64,000 nt of DNA from Siphonodentalium dalli. Its lineage: Eukaryota; Mollusca; Scaphopoda; Gadilida; Siphonodentaliidae. The DNA lies in NCBI GenBank assembly GCA_032622095.1, contig CP136062.1, forward strand, positions 138,654,351-138,718,350, written 5' to 3'. The notes under the pieces were generated by a model. That model searched no databases and was not told the origin of the DNA. It worked only from the letters and a program-made list of their open reading frames with translations. The position numbers were made by a program, and so were the translations under genes. Of the stretch, positions 46,289 through 58,101 are shown piece by piece; the stretch's first letter is position 1; each line of letters begins with the position of its first letter.

Positions 46289-46572
46289 GACGTAGCTAGA
46301 GTGTCTTAGTTGGGGTGCCCACTTGATATTCCCAACTGAACCCCCTAGAACCAGGCCAATCGTAGATGTTCCAAAAATTATATTCCATTTGTAGACTCAA
46401 TTTCCAACTGGTACCTCAACTGTCCACTTGTTTGGACATTTCAAAATTGACACCCCTATACGGTAATTGCTATTTCAGACTATGTCTGGTGTAACATTTG
46501 TGGAAGGCAAGAAATGTCCAACTGTTGAAAAGCTTGACCAAAATAATGAGACACCTCCACCGTCGCCACGTC
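46289..46572. mobile_element. Family F element with TTGGAAA-type core, short copy
   Basis: It starts GACGTAGCTAGAGTGTCTTA and ends GAGACACCTCCACCGTCGCC then ACGTC, inverted relative to the start. Inside are TTTCCAACTGGTACC, ATTTCAAAATTGACACCCC and GTCCAACTGTTGAAAAGCTTG, shared with 53022-54054. Confidence 0.6.
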
Positions 46573-46929
46573 CTCTGAGTCTGTCTGTCTGCTTCGTCAG
46601 GTTCGTTTATAGTTCGAGTATACAACGCTCCCCATGAAGGCAACTAAAACACGTTCCGAACAAACAAAAAAATACCAAACACATGCGGGACTTGTCAAAG
46701 TTTGTTGCCAAAAGTAATTCGAAATCTCCACAGGGTAACAATAAGGCACTTATAATTCAATAATTCTCACACAGGAGTGAGAATCCGGTTAATTCAAAAC
46801 CAGAATAACAATTGGATCTGTCTGAGTATTTCCTCTTCGACGACCGACGAGACTCTCGGACTGGCAGCGTACTGCTCACAAGAGACAACTCGCTGTCGGA
46901 AAAATAAAAAGGGGCGTATTCTGTTGAGT

Positions 46930-47273
46930 ATGGGTGGGGAGTGTCCATCTTGAAATCTCAAAACTGCACCCCTTGAACCAGACCAGGATACAAAATTCGT
47001 GAAATTCCAATAGCACCGCCTCCCCGATATTGTTGGAATTTTCCAACAGATACCTAATTTTTTTAATTTTTTGGAATATTTCAGTACAAACTTTTGATTA
47101 ACAGTACGAAATTATACCCAACTAATTAGTGGTTGCAACGTCCAACTATGAGAACAATGTCAACCTATTGTTGGTGTTAAACTTCCAACTAATGTGTCAG
47201 GTAAGAAATGTTGAACATTTTGACCAAAGTTGGGGAGTGAGACACCTCAGTCGCTGGCCCCTGTCACCACGTT
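46930..47273. mobile_element. Family F element, second copy
   Basis: The left part GGGTGGGGAGTGTCCATCTTG matches the start of the large copy; the right part GTTGGGGAGTGAGACACC then CCCTGTCACCACGTT matches its end. The minus-strand ORF just left of it is not a gene. Confidence 0.55.
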
Positions 47274-47954
47274 ATACTGGCCGTATGTAATACAGCCATA
47301 TGGTTGTTTGAAGCCCCAAATTGTTCCCTGCCCTGGTGATAAAAAATCCCGATAATACGTGAATTAATTATATATGGCTTGTTTTTGCCACGGATAGACT
47401 TTTACAAGCCATAGAATTTAGAAATAATCGGGTCCCGATTTTTCATCATGCAGAATTATTCTATCCTGATATGGTATGAATTGATTCTCACTTCTGAGCG
47501 AAACATTTTTCGGACTTCGTTGGATCTTTTTCATACCATTCTTATAGCATTACATATAAATAAATACTTAATCTGAGGGGTGATCAGATATTGTTTAATA
47601 TCAAATCCCAACCACAGGGGACACACGTGCATGGTCACTATCAATCAAGATATATTATAGGATTAATATTGGATAAGAAGTATTTTTAAGATTGATCTTA
47701 GAATTAATCGAGGATTAATATTGACTAAATAACGGAGATATTTGAAGAAGTGTTAGGCTTCATTGGTAATGACTGTATGATAAACAGTAGTAATTGACTG
47801 AATGTCTGTATCTTTAAAAGCCCACTTAAAGTTTGAGTCCCTTTTATTTCTATGCAGTTAGTGTTTGACTATTGTTGACATGAAATGAAACTAAAAATAT
47901 ATATATTCCACCAGGATATCTGTGGCCCAGAAATGTGTAATATAATTAATTAAG
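47274..47954. other. No recognised gene
   Basis: AT-rich, with no ORF. A diverged AATATTGG/GATTAAT-rich stretch near 47650-47740 has no partner here. Confidence 0.3.
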
Positions 47955-48790
47955 CGATAGTGAATTGGTTTCGGGGCTACTTAGAAAATAGAGAATATGT
48001 GGACCTAAGCGGCAATACTTCAACACAAACAACTCTTAAATTCGGTGTATCCCAATGCTTTATAATTGGACCGATTCTAATATATGTTAATGATAAATGT
48101 ACTGATATATCAATTCTTTATTTTGCTGATGACTCCAGGCTATATTCTTCCCACCACAACAGGAATTATCTCTTTTATCATGCCAATAAACAAATAAATC
48201 AACTTAGTACTTGGTGTAAGGCAAACAAACTTTCACTAAATGACAAGAACACAAAATACATGATTATCCAACAAACATGTGCCAAACAAAACTACTATAA
48301 TCGTCAAGTTCAAATTGATGGCCATTGATAAACATCGAAAGAATAGGAAATAACTGCAACGAAAATGAATATTAATTCCTTTGGATATATATAGATGAAA
48401 TTTAACATCCATGCTCTCAATCAAGATTTTCAGAGGAGTATATGCTATTAATCTAATTAAGAAATATCTTCTTCATAGAATTATGCAAATGCTGCATCAC
48501 GCGCTCGTCCATAGTCACTTAATGCATGGCGTTGAAATATGGGGTAATTATAAATTTTTTAATAAACTGATAGTATTGCAAAAGACAGCTATATATATAC
48601 GAATATCGCGTAAAGCTAAATGTAACAGTCATACTGATCCTCTCTTTAAAAAAAAGTTTCGTAATAAAGTCCAATGACCTGTATATTCTCAAAGTCTCTA
48701 AGTATATGCTTAATTGGCATTTTAATGCGTTACCATTTCCACTTTTGTAGATCTTCACTGAACGCGATAATTCGAGAACTAAAACTAGAG
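47955..48790 (+). pseudogene. Non-LTR retrotransposon reverse transcriptase fragment (Jockey/CR1-like)
   Basis: 47960-48328 reads NWFRGYLENREYVDLSG, then FGVSQCFIIGPILIYVND, YFADDSRLYSS (the catalytic F/YADD motif) and a WCKANKLSLNDKNTKYMI thumb-side stretch. After a stop and a short deleted region, another frame at 48411-48677 continues with SIKIFRGVYAINLIKKYL and LHHALVHSHLMHGVEIWGNY, then RKAKCNSHTDPLF, and a third frame extends to about 48790 (NDLYILKVSKYMLNWHF). The order is that of the RT C-terminal half. The N-terminal fingers, the endonuclease and ORF1 are missing, so this is a 5'-truncated, frameshifted copy. The clade assignment is from recall of the family's look. Confidence 0.85.
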
Positions 48791-48889
48791 TGGAAGAATA
48801 TACGAAAGTAAAAGGTCGGTGACCAAAATGTCCCCCGACGAAGGTGGCAGGTTTGAAGAAGGAATTGATTACACCAATGTCATAGAAAG

Positions 48890-49100
48890 TGCATATTCAC
48901 TAAATATGATGCACATCTTCCAAATTTGACTGAAAGTATAGGACAATATTTGGTTCTTAATGGTCTGAAAACAAAACTTAAACTATTGGAACAATCCAAG
49001 CCTATGGTTGGTCTGAACTTTCCAAATCCTGTTGGTTCACGCATGAACTTTTCCAGCTGTTGAAAATTGTGATCAAATTAAGGGTTGAGACATCCGAGCT
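48890..49100. repeat. Family F fragment
   Basis: Words ATGGTTGGTCTGAACTTTCC, CCAGCTGTTGAAAATTGTGA and AAGGGTTGAGACATCCGAG are a diverged right part of the family F element. Confidence 0.45.
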
Positions 49101-49426
49101 TGAGACCAGGTGGTTTCGCGAGACCAGGACCTGACTTGGAATACCGTGATTATTAGGATGGTCTTGGCCAGAGACCAGAATTCAACCGATAGGGTTTATT
49201 TGACACTTGAAGATTATGATTATCTTTTTGAGAAATGTGTCTGACTTAGTCACACAATATGTGATATTAATGTTTATTATATGATCATAAGTTTCTTTCC
49301 CCAATTCTTATGTTAAAACCCAAACGAATTGGTTGAGATATCTAACGATGTTCACCTCATTAATGAAACAACGGGTTAATAACAGTTCGGAGTGACGTCA
49401 GATACTTCAGGAGTTAACATTATACA
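49101..49426. other. Spacer left of the first hairpin
   Basis: No gene or repeat partner recognised. Confidence 0.3.
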
Positions 49427-49565
49427 ATTATTGCATTCCTCCGAGGTTAACATAAGGAATTATCAACCCGAGGAAGTTGATATTCACCAAGGCCGAAGGC
49501 CGCGGTGAATATCAACTTCCGAGGGTTGATAATTCCTTATGTTAACCAAGGAGGAATGCAATAAC
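49427..49565. mobile_element. Family G hairpin 1
   Basis: Inverted arms of about 65 bases: TATTGCATTCCTCC, GAGGTTAACATAAGGAATTA, TCAACCCGAGGAAGTTGATA, then TTCACC, with the loop AAGGCCGAAGGCCGCGG. The outer part is a near perfect inverse. It is related to 50551-50711. Confidence 0.85.
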
Positions 49566-49787
49566 TGTTTTATTATATGACGGGCGATTATATCAAATGC
49601 AAGGGAAATCTACTCAGATATGATAAATGATAAACACTTCTCTTTCATTTTCAATTTGTTTTCAACAAAATCATCGGTATATCATATGAACACAAATCAA
49701 TATAACACTGAAACATACCAATATTGTTTACCGTTAACAAAATTAACTTGAAATCAATATAGAGTCCTAAAATATATCAACATATCT

Positions 49788-50093
49788 TTACTTATAATTA
49801 ATAGTGATGTTTGAGCAATTAACGAACACTGGCATTGGGGTTTTCCCTTGGTTGTTTTGGTAGTTAACAACTTGGTTAACTGTTTTACTGGTACACGGAC
49901 TAATACGATGTTCACAACAGGTACTAGTAGTCGACAACGGAACAATGTCTTGCAAGTCATTAATCATTGCAGCTGACCGAAATGTTTTTATCGCATTCTT
50001 TGTCGCTCGCCTAGTGTTCAGAGAATCCTTTTCTGTCAAGATTCTGCTCAATTCATCTTCGTTTATCGTAGCAAATCTGTCGGCTGTCGCCAT
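49788..50093 (-). CDS. Small ORF resembling the N-terminus of Crypton-derived (DUF3504-type) proteins
   Basis: From ATG at 50093 (A at -3, G at +4) the ORF gives 101 residues. It starts MATADRFATINEDELSRILT, then EKDSLNTRRATKNAIKTFRS. This pattern, with F-E-E-L, KDSxNTxxATKxAxxxF, resembles the short helical segment before the tyrosine-recombinase-like domain in animal DUF3504/KIAA1958-type proteins; I judge this by memory of the family. The rest (residues 40-101) is Ser/Thr/Asn-rich and unrecognised, and the domain itself is absent, so the ORF may be a first exon or a truncated copy. An in-frame upstream codon at 50171 would add 26 residues, but the chosen ATG has the better context. It lies between two related hairpins. 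Confidence 0.45.
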   Translation of the reverse strand: MATADRFATINEDELSRILTEKDSLNTRRATKNAIKTFRSAAMINDLQDIVPLSTTSTCCEHRISPCTSKTVNQVVNYQNNQGKTPMPVFVNCSNITINYK

Positions 50094-50550
50094 GTTTATA
50101 TTTGACAGACGTGAATGTAGTTTCTCTAGACCCAGTTTTCTAGACTGGTTCCCGAGCCAAGTAAGCTTCACCCGTGTATTTCTGACGAGAAGCGAGTCAG
50201 TCGTATGCGTACCAGGCTACCTAGTTTCAAGATTCCCCATTCGTAATGTACGCAACGTCATTGGCTGTCACATTTAGCGCGTAGGGAAAACCCAGATCTA
50301 TTTATAGTAAGAGTCAGCGGAATGTTATATTAACCTGCTGAGCGTTATATTAACCTGTGGCGCTATAAAAGGTATAAAAGGAGCAGTGGACATTGGGAAT
50401 TATTCATAATTAGGCATGGCAATTTACTATGGGATTTGGAGTAGAAAGTAATGGTCATATAATAAAACTTATTATCAGACCTGAACATAGATCTGGTTTT
50501 CACATCGACGTTCAACGTCACAACGTCTTGTCCAATGAAAGCGCGTTTCA
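50094..50550. other. Possible promoter-bearing spacer
   Basis: Between the small ORF and hairpin 2. It has a short tandem (two GTTATATTAACCTG words, 50323-50356) and a doubled TATA-like TATAAAAGGTATAAAAGG at about 50363-50382 on the plus strand, which points away from the minus-strand ORF. The two short ORFs over it lack family character. Confidence 0.35.
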
Positions 50551-50711
50551 TATAATAAAGCAATTATCGCATTGTTTCTTGGTTGACACGAGGAATTGTC
50601 ATCCCTTGGAAGTCAATATTCACCTCGGCATACGGCCTTGGTGAATATTGACTTCCTCGGGTTGACAATTCATCGTGTCAACCTCGAAACAATGCGACAA
50701 TTGTATAATAA
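50551..50711. mobile_element. Family G hairpin 2
   Basis: Arms of about 70 bases: CAATTATCGCATTGTTTCTT, GGTTGACACGAGGAATTGTC and GGAAGTCAATATTCACC, mirrored on the right. The inner word CCTCGGGTTGACAATTC and the central GGTGAATAT are shared with hairpin 1. Confidence 0.85.
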
Positions 50712-50905
50712 TGATCGAAAAAATATGGTCAAGGTATTGTCTACGGTTGAGTGTCATGGCGCCATGGTTGGGTTACCTGTGCCGGTGGTGTAATATGTAG
50801 AATCAGCTGTTTGGCATGGGTAAGAATTAGTGTACACTGTGTGGTAAGGAATAATAAAACGATTGGATATTCGACTGATTGACAGAACCACATTATTTAT
50901 CCAAC

Positions 50906-52020
50906 TACAGTAATGTCCCAAATAATCGACTCCTTAACCACAGTAGAAATATGAATGGCCATAAGGGTGCATTTACATTGCTATAGAAATGTATACATAT
51001 CTGTATGAAGTCACGTGTCGCGCATTACTGTGATCACAACATGATTACTAATAGTGAACGCGCGCTGATCAGTACTCTGGTAATTGACAATTCACTGCGA
51101 GTCGTGTCAGTTTAGGCCAGACATACAAATGTATCAACTATCAGCAGATAACAGCGATTTGGTATGTGCCGCATGTATTTAAAGTGTATCCTTATACCAC
51201 TTGATAATGGTTCGAAGAAAGAATGACAATCATGCAGTTACCATACAACACCCTTTATTTGCCCAAATGTAGTAAAATTTTCAACTGATGACAATTCCAA
51301 TGACAATGTTAACCAATGTAGGACAATATTGTTTTCTTAAATTACATGCAGTTTTTATATATAGCTGTTAGACAATAAATATGATGATGATGACTGGCCA
51401 CGGGGAGGGACCAGGACACAATCTTTCCAAGTGTTGGACATTTCCAACATTACATCCGCCCCTATGATAAGGTTGGAAAATTTCCAGCTGATGGCCATTC
51501 CAGTCGAAAATTTTGATAAAAAGTAGGAAATTATGCAAATATTGGTCCGAAAACAATAACCCCCCCCCCAAATAATATGTTTGAAAATCAAACTACAAGA
51601 TCATTTTTAATCTATTGGTGATTTGGAAATTATAACTAATGTTGTGTCAGGTATGAAATATCCAACCGTTTAACAAGTTGCCACGTCCCTATCCGTGTTC
51701 AATATTCGAAATACACGGGTTGAAATGACAACGAAAACATTCGCCAAGCCCGAGTAACAATTAATCAAAACTGATTTGCCTGTCGCAATATATGGGCGTT
51801 GACCGTGACGTGTAGCGGTCACGATTTTTACTCACACGAACTAATACCGTTTTCTTTCTGTGTGCATTTCTATATCAACCCGTTTACAATGTCTGCGTGT
51901 AGATCTGTGTACATTTCTATAGCAATGTAAATGCACCCTACGCCATATTTCCGACTAAATACTGAATAATTACCCATAATTCTCCTGTGGTTAAGGAGTC
52001 GATTATTTAGGCCATTACTG
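50906..52020. mobile_element. Family D long copy with interior (1.1 kb)
   Basis: The left end TACAGTAATGTCCCAAATAA, then TCGACTCCTTAACCAC, and the right end GTTAAGGAGTCGATTATTTA then GGCCATTACTG are inverted, and the arms extend about 90-100 bases (GGTGCATTTACATTGCTATA on the left, its inverse TATAGCAATGTAAATGCACC on the right). The interior has no transposase ORF and contains a family F insert. It is a longer deletion derivative of the same mariner-like family as 20857-21072. Confidence 0.8.
51265..51688. repeat. Family F copy nested in the family D element
   Basis: Matches 53680-54050 in order: ATTTTCAACTGATGACAATTCC, ACTGGCCACGGGGAGGGACC, AATCTTTCCAAGTGTTGGAC, and the end TTGCCACGTCCC. 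The minus-strand ORFs at 51355-51591 run through the repeat and are not genes. Confidence 0.65.
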
Positions 52021-53021
52021 AACCAATTTATGGAGATTCATGTTTACATGCATGACCAGCGTTAGATCAAGTGTTGTGGTTATATGAGTACGGTTTAATT
52101 TGGTGGAAGAACACCATGGATTTATTTGACACATGCACTCCGTTATCTTATTTATCTGCTAATTGCGACCTTTACTATAAATGGTACGTGATAACTATAT
52201 AATATATGGTACATGATAGTTAATAATATAATTAAGCCCGGATTGGCATTTATTGAAGGGGGTATACTAGCTGATTCGAGGACGGCGGTGCAAAGGCCAC
52301 AGGAGTATATAAAGCAATTACATCGTACAAATTAATGTAAATTTCAATGATATGTGCGATGTTTTGAAGGAATGTGCTGTTCTCAGCCAATCATTTCAAT
52401 TCTCGTTTATCAACTTCACCGATATAGATTCACTGACAAATCAACCATTTTAAATGTCGAAAAGTTCGCAAATATATACACCTGGGCCTTATTTGAAAGG
52501 TTTTTGAGTGAAGTGACACCAACCAAATATAAGCACAGTTTCCACTTACATGGGCTTGACATTAATGATGTAGATAAATTCGCAACGATGCCGTGTTAGC
52601 CTGTTGAAAGTTCTCTACTTCACTGGTTGGGAAGCTTAAATGTCGACTCTCCGACAACGAGGATTGGAAGTTGTTGACGGGTCAGAATAAGCCCATATTG
52701 GCATTATTTAATCTACCCGTTTTCACCGGCACGACCGATCAGATTACCGCTCTTTATAGTGCGTTTTTAGCGCGCCGCCATTCAACGGAACAACGATATC
52801 AGAATCAAATAAGTCCAATACGAACCTATGTGAATATTTAGGTACGCGTGTAATCGGAATGGTTACGTGAGTCATATGACTTTCGTTTGCAATGACAACC
52901 ACGTTACGAGTTACAGGTAAGTGTGGCTAAATCTGGCTACTATTAAATAATGACATTGCCCAACAACGGTGTGATGTGCCATAAATGCTGATCTGATTCA
53001 TCTGAAGCGACTCCAAACAGG
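52021..53021. other. No recognised gene
   Basis: One plus-strand frame (52354-52599) without domain character; nothing else seen. Confidence 0.3.
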
Positions 53022-54054
53022 GACGTGGCTAGAGGGTCTCCGTTGGGGTGGGGGGTGTCCACCTTGGGAAATTCCAACCGCACCCGCCCCCTTGAATTTT
53101 CATAATTCCCTTCTTGCACCTCAGTGCGCAGGTCTAATATCCTATATATGCATAAACCATTGTTCTATATTCCCGGTATGAGAACATTCAGATATTTTAA
53201 CCCGGCTGAAAAATTGCATAACTCCTAACATATAGTGGTCTAACTACAGACAAATGTACACGGCTACGGACAAGAGACCAGGACACACCGGGCTGACCAT
53301 GGTTGTTCGGCCTGGTGTGAGAAAATTTTGAAAACTATACAAGAAAATCGCTAATCCTAGCATCTAGACTGCCTCAACTGAAGCTTTCCTATAGTGTTGG
53401 AAATTTCAAACCTCATACTCCCCCTCAGGTTGGAAAATTCTCCAACTGATGACCATTTCAGATTTTCAGTCCACACGTTTTGACCAAATGTAGTGAATAT
53501 TCCTTTGTTAAACGTATTAGCAGTTTTGTATTGGGCACGGGGGAGGGACAATGACACACCGGGCCGACCATTTTGAAATCTGAACAAGAAAATCGCAAAA
53601 TCCCAGCATCTAGATTAGCATCAAGCCTTCCTAGAGTTGGAAATTTCAGACCTGACACCCCACTTAGGTTGAACAATTTCCAACTGATGACAATTCCAAT
53701 GACAATGTTGACCAAATGTATGACAATATTGTTTTCTCAAATTAACTAGCAGTTTTTGACTGGCCACGGGGGAGGGACCAGGACACAAGTTTTCTAAGTG
53801 TTGGAAATTTTCAACCTGTCACCCCCCCTAAGGTTGGAAAATTTCCCACTGGTGACCATTTCAGTCCAAAATTTTGGCCATATATAGGAAAATATGCAAA
53901 TATTGGTCCAAAAACAATGAATTCCCCATATAAATTGTTTGAAAATCAAATTACAATAACATTTTCAACCTATTGTTGGTGTGAAATTTCCAACTGTTGA
54001 AAATTTTGACCAAAGTTGGGGAGTGAGACACCCCACCCCTCCTGTCGCCACGTC
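53022..54054. mobile_element. Family F element, largest copy (1.03 kb)
   Basis: The ends are inverted: GACGTGGCTAGAGGGTCTCC on the left; reversed right end GACGTGGCGACAGGAGGGGT. The interior is a chain of two or three diverged units, each with CACGGGGGAGGGACCAGGAC, GTTGGAAATTTCAGACCTGA, CACCCC-CTTAGGTTG and AATTTCCAACTGATGA-C. The TTGGAAATTTCC words are self-complementary, so the element can fold extensively. No ORF is preserved across units. Confidence 0.7.
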
Positions 54055-54712
54055 TTTGACTCCACAACTGGACTTACCTGTGTAAGAAGGCGAAAGAAAC
54101 AAGTGTCAGCAGACTATCCGTGGTGTAATACCCATCCACACCCGGCGGCGATATTTATGCTCCCAGTCTGTCACGTGAACGGCTTGCGGTAGCAATAATG
54201 TTTTGCTGATGCACGATGCGCCAGAAATAGTGACAATACTGATAGATTAATTATTCAAATCATAAAAATGCTTAAGATTGAAAAACGTGACACCCACTCA
54301 GAATCACTATCGATTTTTTTAAAATACATCTTCATATTGATACACCCACTTACACGGGGTCGTTGCACGCAAAGTGACCATATAACCGAGTCTCTTCCGA
54401 CGTACAGTCCCCTCAGTTATCATGTAAATTGTAAACGAAGCGCACGCTATGCCCATGTATCATATTGGTGTTCAGCTATAAATGTTGATGGTGGTGTTAA
54501 TTTTCCAGAAAATAAAGATGCATCAACATTGTTTGAAAGATGATGGCTCTATTTACTCGGCTGTCAGTTAAAAAGTATGGGGCACAATCAACACGTATCA
54601 CATACGGTACTATTATTGTGGCAATATATATAGATGCGGGTGTCCGATCATGGCGTGAAACATAAATTACAAGAATCGGCATTTGGAGAAATGTGTGAAA
54701 ATTAAAAATTAA
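54055..54712. other. No recognised gene
   Basis: A 91-codon plus-strand frame (54268-54543) and a minus-strand frame (54497-54682) without family character. Confidence 0.3.
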
Positions 54713-55205
54713 TTAAAGGTACGGTTGGCCTTGGCGGTGGGTATCCTGTAGAAATATTTCCACGCGTCAAAAACCGCCACAAACAGAAAGAACATCAAAA
54801 TGTAGACAGACTTTGTCCGTATACAAATAAGAAATATCGCATAAACAGTATGTTATTGTCATATATTTGACCATTGTTATGTAAACAAAAGCACAAAAAG
54901 TTACTTTTCTGGTGTTTGTTTATATTATGATGGTAAACATAAAGAGCGTTCTTTGTTGGTGAATTCCTGATATGGAACTAATAAAGAGCGTTTATGTCAT
55001 TTGTGTGTGATTAGCCGGTAGCACTCTGCTGTATTATGTAACACAATCAGGCTCTAGCTTATGTAAACTATCGTAGGTCTTTATGATAACATGCTATGGT
55101 CATTGTATATATGAACGAAACTGTATGCGTTTTAATGTTTTTCTGTTTACGGTGTTTGGAACAAATATGAATATTTTCGACAATTAAGGCCTCCCGTGCC
55201 TTTAA
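54713..55205. mobile_element. TTAA-bounded non-autonomous element, family A copy 3
   Basis: TTAA at both edges; left AGGTACGGTTGGCC, right reversed AGGCACGGGAGGCC. It is the most diverged of the three copies but keeps the order of blocks, including GGTAAACATAAAGAGCGTT and CTAATAAAGAGCGTTTATG. Confidence 0.75.
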
Positions 55206-55660
55206 TGTAATCTTTGTCGTGTGGTATGACCGAGAAACAATAAAGATAATCTTATTCAGTTCTTCATCATGTCGATATCAAGAAAGCAGATTAGGACAGC
55301 TTTTTTGACAGCCCGGCGATCACAGAAGGTAGACATTACTTCATATACTAATAAAAAAATATACAGGTTTATTCCATGAAAAAGGATTTATGAAGTAAAG
55401 GTAACTTCATGGAGATTTATCAGCTGTATTCAGCGTCCCATGTATATAAACGGGAGATAAATGCTCCTTATTATTGTTCAGTATAGAGAACAGACTAACA
55501 AGGGACGTTCTTTATTATTCCAGGCGCAAATACTCTCTGGTTACATGCACAGTTGACCTCGGTTGTAGATTATAATTTAGAAATAAAAGTTAGTATGCAT
55601 ACGATATTATCCACAAAACACACTTTTGAAAACCGAGCATTTGTTTATATACAGCACATA

Positions 55661-55858
55661 CAGAGTGTTCGATAAGCAAAACACTCAACACCGTGGTGAT
55701 TTTTAGGAGATTGATTCAATTTGACCCATTCAAGACCAACATGCGAGTATTATCGAGCGCTATAACGATGGGTTGTAAACAACGTGGTACAGTTTAAACC
55801 AAAGTTACATTTCGTGGGATCTCACCGCGGTGTTGACTGTTTTGCTTATCGCACACTG
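55661..55858. mobile_element. Family H MITE, hAT-like ends
   Basis: Arms of about 37 bases: CAGAGTGTTCGATAAGCAAA...CAACACCGTGGTGA and its inverse TCACCGCGGTGTTGACTG...GCTTATCGCACACTG. CAGWGTG ends are seen in many hAT elements, but I found no 8-bp target duplication, so the superfamily is open. Confidence 0.7.
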
Positions 55859-56163
55859 TTAAGCTAGTACTGCACTGTAACATAACATGGCTTCTGTTTA
55901 TACTAACAATGAGTACGATATTGACAATAACATGCTATCTATCTGATATTTATGATTGGTATAGGAACAATATCTGTCTATATTTTAATATACCTATTCG
56001 ATATTGAAGAAAACGACGTTCTATCGCCTATTGCTGGCGGCAATTTGATGTCACAGATGATTCGTATTTTGGCATAATATATTGTTTTTCTTCTATATTG
56101 TGATACAGCTCATGGATACAACTGTTTATTTGGGGACGCGAATATTAAGGTGGCACAGTGCTG
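55859..56163. other. No recognised gene
   Basis: AT-rich spacer between two inverted-repeat elements. Confidence 0.3.
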
Positions 56164-56691
56164 ACTAGATCATGCCATGAATCTCTACTCTGGCTAACGC
56201 CCGTAGAGATCATATTCCACCACTACAAAACCTTGGAACTTTTTAAAGTTTTGTCAGGGAACCTTATAAAGTTGAAACATTAAAGTGGGGAATATATATT
56301 AGTTAATATCTTTTCATTAATAATGTACCTCACTGTAAGTGAATGTCCCAACTCAAAATTGTAAATTTTTCTGTAACTTTTGTGAGCCGATATCGCAAAA
56401 AAAAAAAAAATTGAATTAATTACCCAGGAAAAATTTCATAATTGAAAGTGACGCAAAGCAAAATCTCTCACAAATTCACTTAAATCGTGAAATTTCGATT
56501 TGGGACCTTCACCTACAATGAAGTACATTATCAAGGAACAGATAATAACTAAGAAATATATTCCCTGCATTATTTTTTCAATATTATAACGTTCCCTGTC
56601 AAAACTTCAAAAAGTTCCATGGTTTTGTAGTGGTGGAGTATGATCTATACGGGTGCTAGCCAGAGCAGAGATTCATGGCATGATCCAGTGA
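56164..56691. mobile_element. Family E element, intact copy (about 530 bp)
   Basis: Terminal inverted repeats of about 100 bases: ACTAGATCATGCCATGAATC, CCCGTAGAGATCATATTCCA, CCACTACAAAACCTTGGAAC on the left, and their inverses on the right. The AT-rich middle includes a run of A at 56398-56410. The relative at 22858-23311 is decayed. Confidence 0.85.
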
Positions 56692-58101
56692 TGACTAATT
56701 GCAACACTGGTGGTCATGGCAAATTACATATCTAGTGCAAGTATTCGTTCATATTGCGAGAAAGAATGATATAAAAAGAACATCAATGAACATTTCAACA
56801 GATAATCCATGTTCTCTGCCAATGTGAATTTATTTGAACTACATGTAATAAACTAGTGGGCGTACTCGATCACAATATTAACTTTCAGTTTTTGTAAATT
56901 TCATATGGATGAAACTACAGTTTTTATTTAATCTGTTTTTTTTTAAAGAATTGTTTTCTGTTTGAAACATGTCAACTAATTTTGAAGTATGAGTTATCTC
57001 CCTCTGAATATCAACAGTACATATAGCAAACACCATGCATCGCCATCTCCGACATCACTGCGATATAGATCACTGCCGGAAGGATGGTACTTTGCGGATC
57101 GATACATCTATTTTTACGTATTTTCGGAACTATATTTATTCACCTATTATCTTATTTTGATTACAAATGTTTGCAATAATGGTAATGCTTTCGGTATTGA
57201 TACGAACAATATGAACTGAGCCAGATAGACAATTTTAATCCTAAAACATAAGAACTAAGATCTTGTCAGAAATTCTTACAAAAAGTCCTTGTGGCAGTGG
57301 TATCTCAGCGGAGCGATGGGAGATAACGCTGCCTGGAGTTTGTACATATAGTGCATACAACTGTGACTACTTTACAATGAATGCAGTTTAGTGGCATCAT
57401 GTGTTTTAAATTGCCATATGTGAGAAACAGTTATTTCGGTGAGGGTGGAATATTAGTAGCCACATCTGCTCCATCTTATAAATAGCTAGGTATTCAAACA
57501 AAATAGTTAAAAACAAAGATACAATTGTTATTCTGTAGTATTTGTGAAGATTATTGTACAGGCTATCCCATCTTTACTGGACTGCATGGTGTTGCAAGTG
57601 GAGATGTACACTAGCCGTACACACATATTATATCTCATGTGACTATCTAAGGCTATACTCCACAATTGTGATTGTTTGATTGACATTGACTATTTCCGAT
57701 AGTTCCGTCCCCAACACGATAGTCCGTTTCCTAATTTTAACACGCCCAATATCAATGCAGAAATACTGGAATCTATTTTTATATATTCCGGGGAGGTAAT
57801 TTGAAAGTCATCTCCGCTTCGCTGGAAAACTCATAAGTTTTGTCCGAAATGTTATCGACAACAAGAGCACAATAAATGATCGCAAGGTGATTTTAACCAT
57901 TATATGTGATGATTTATCCTGCTCCTGTCTTTGACGATGACAACACCGCTTTATTATTTTTTGTCAATTCCCTAAGTTCCCATGCACTAGAGTGAATTTT
58001 CGAAAATTATTAAGTTCTTCGCTGGTTAACATGATCTGAGTGTGAATTGTTTGACCAAATGGGATCTGGGCCAACATGAAGAACGTTCGATAAAATATAA
58101 T
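56692..58101. other. 1.4 kb without a recognisable gene
   Basis: Frames are short (56989-57219 is the longest) with no family character. Confidence 0.3.

Noticed and set aside
50363-50382. TATA box for the DUF3504-like ORF
   Set aside because: It points along the plus strand, away from the minus-strand ORF; kept only as a note in the spacer entry.
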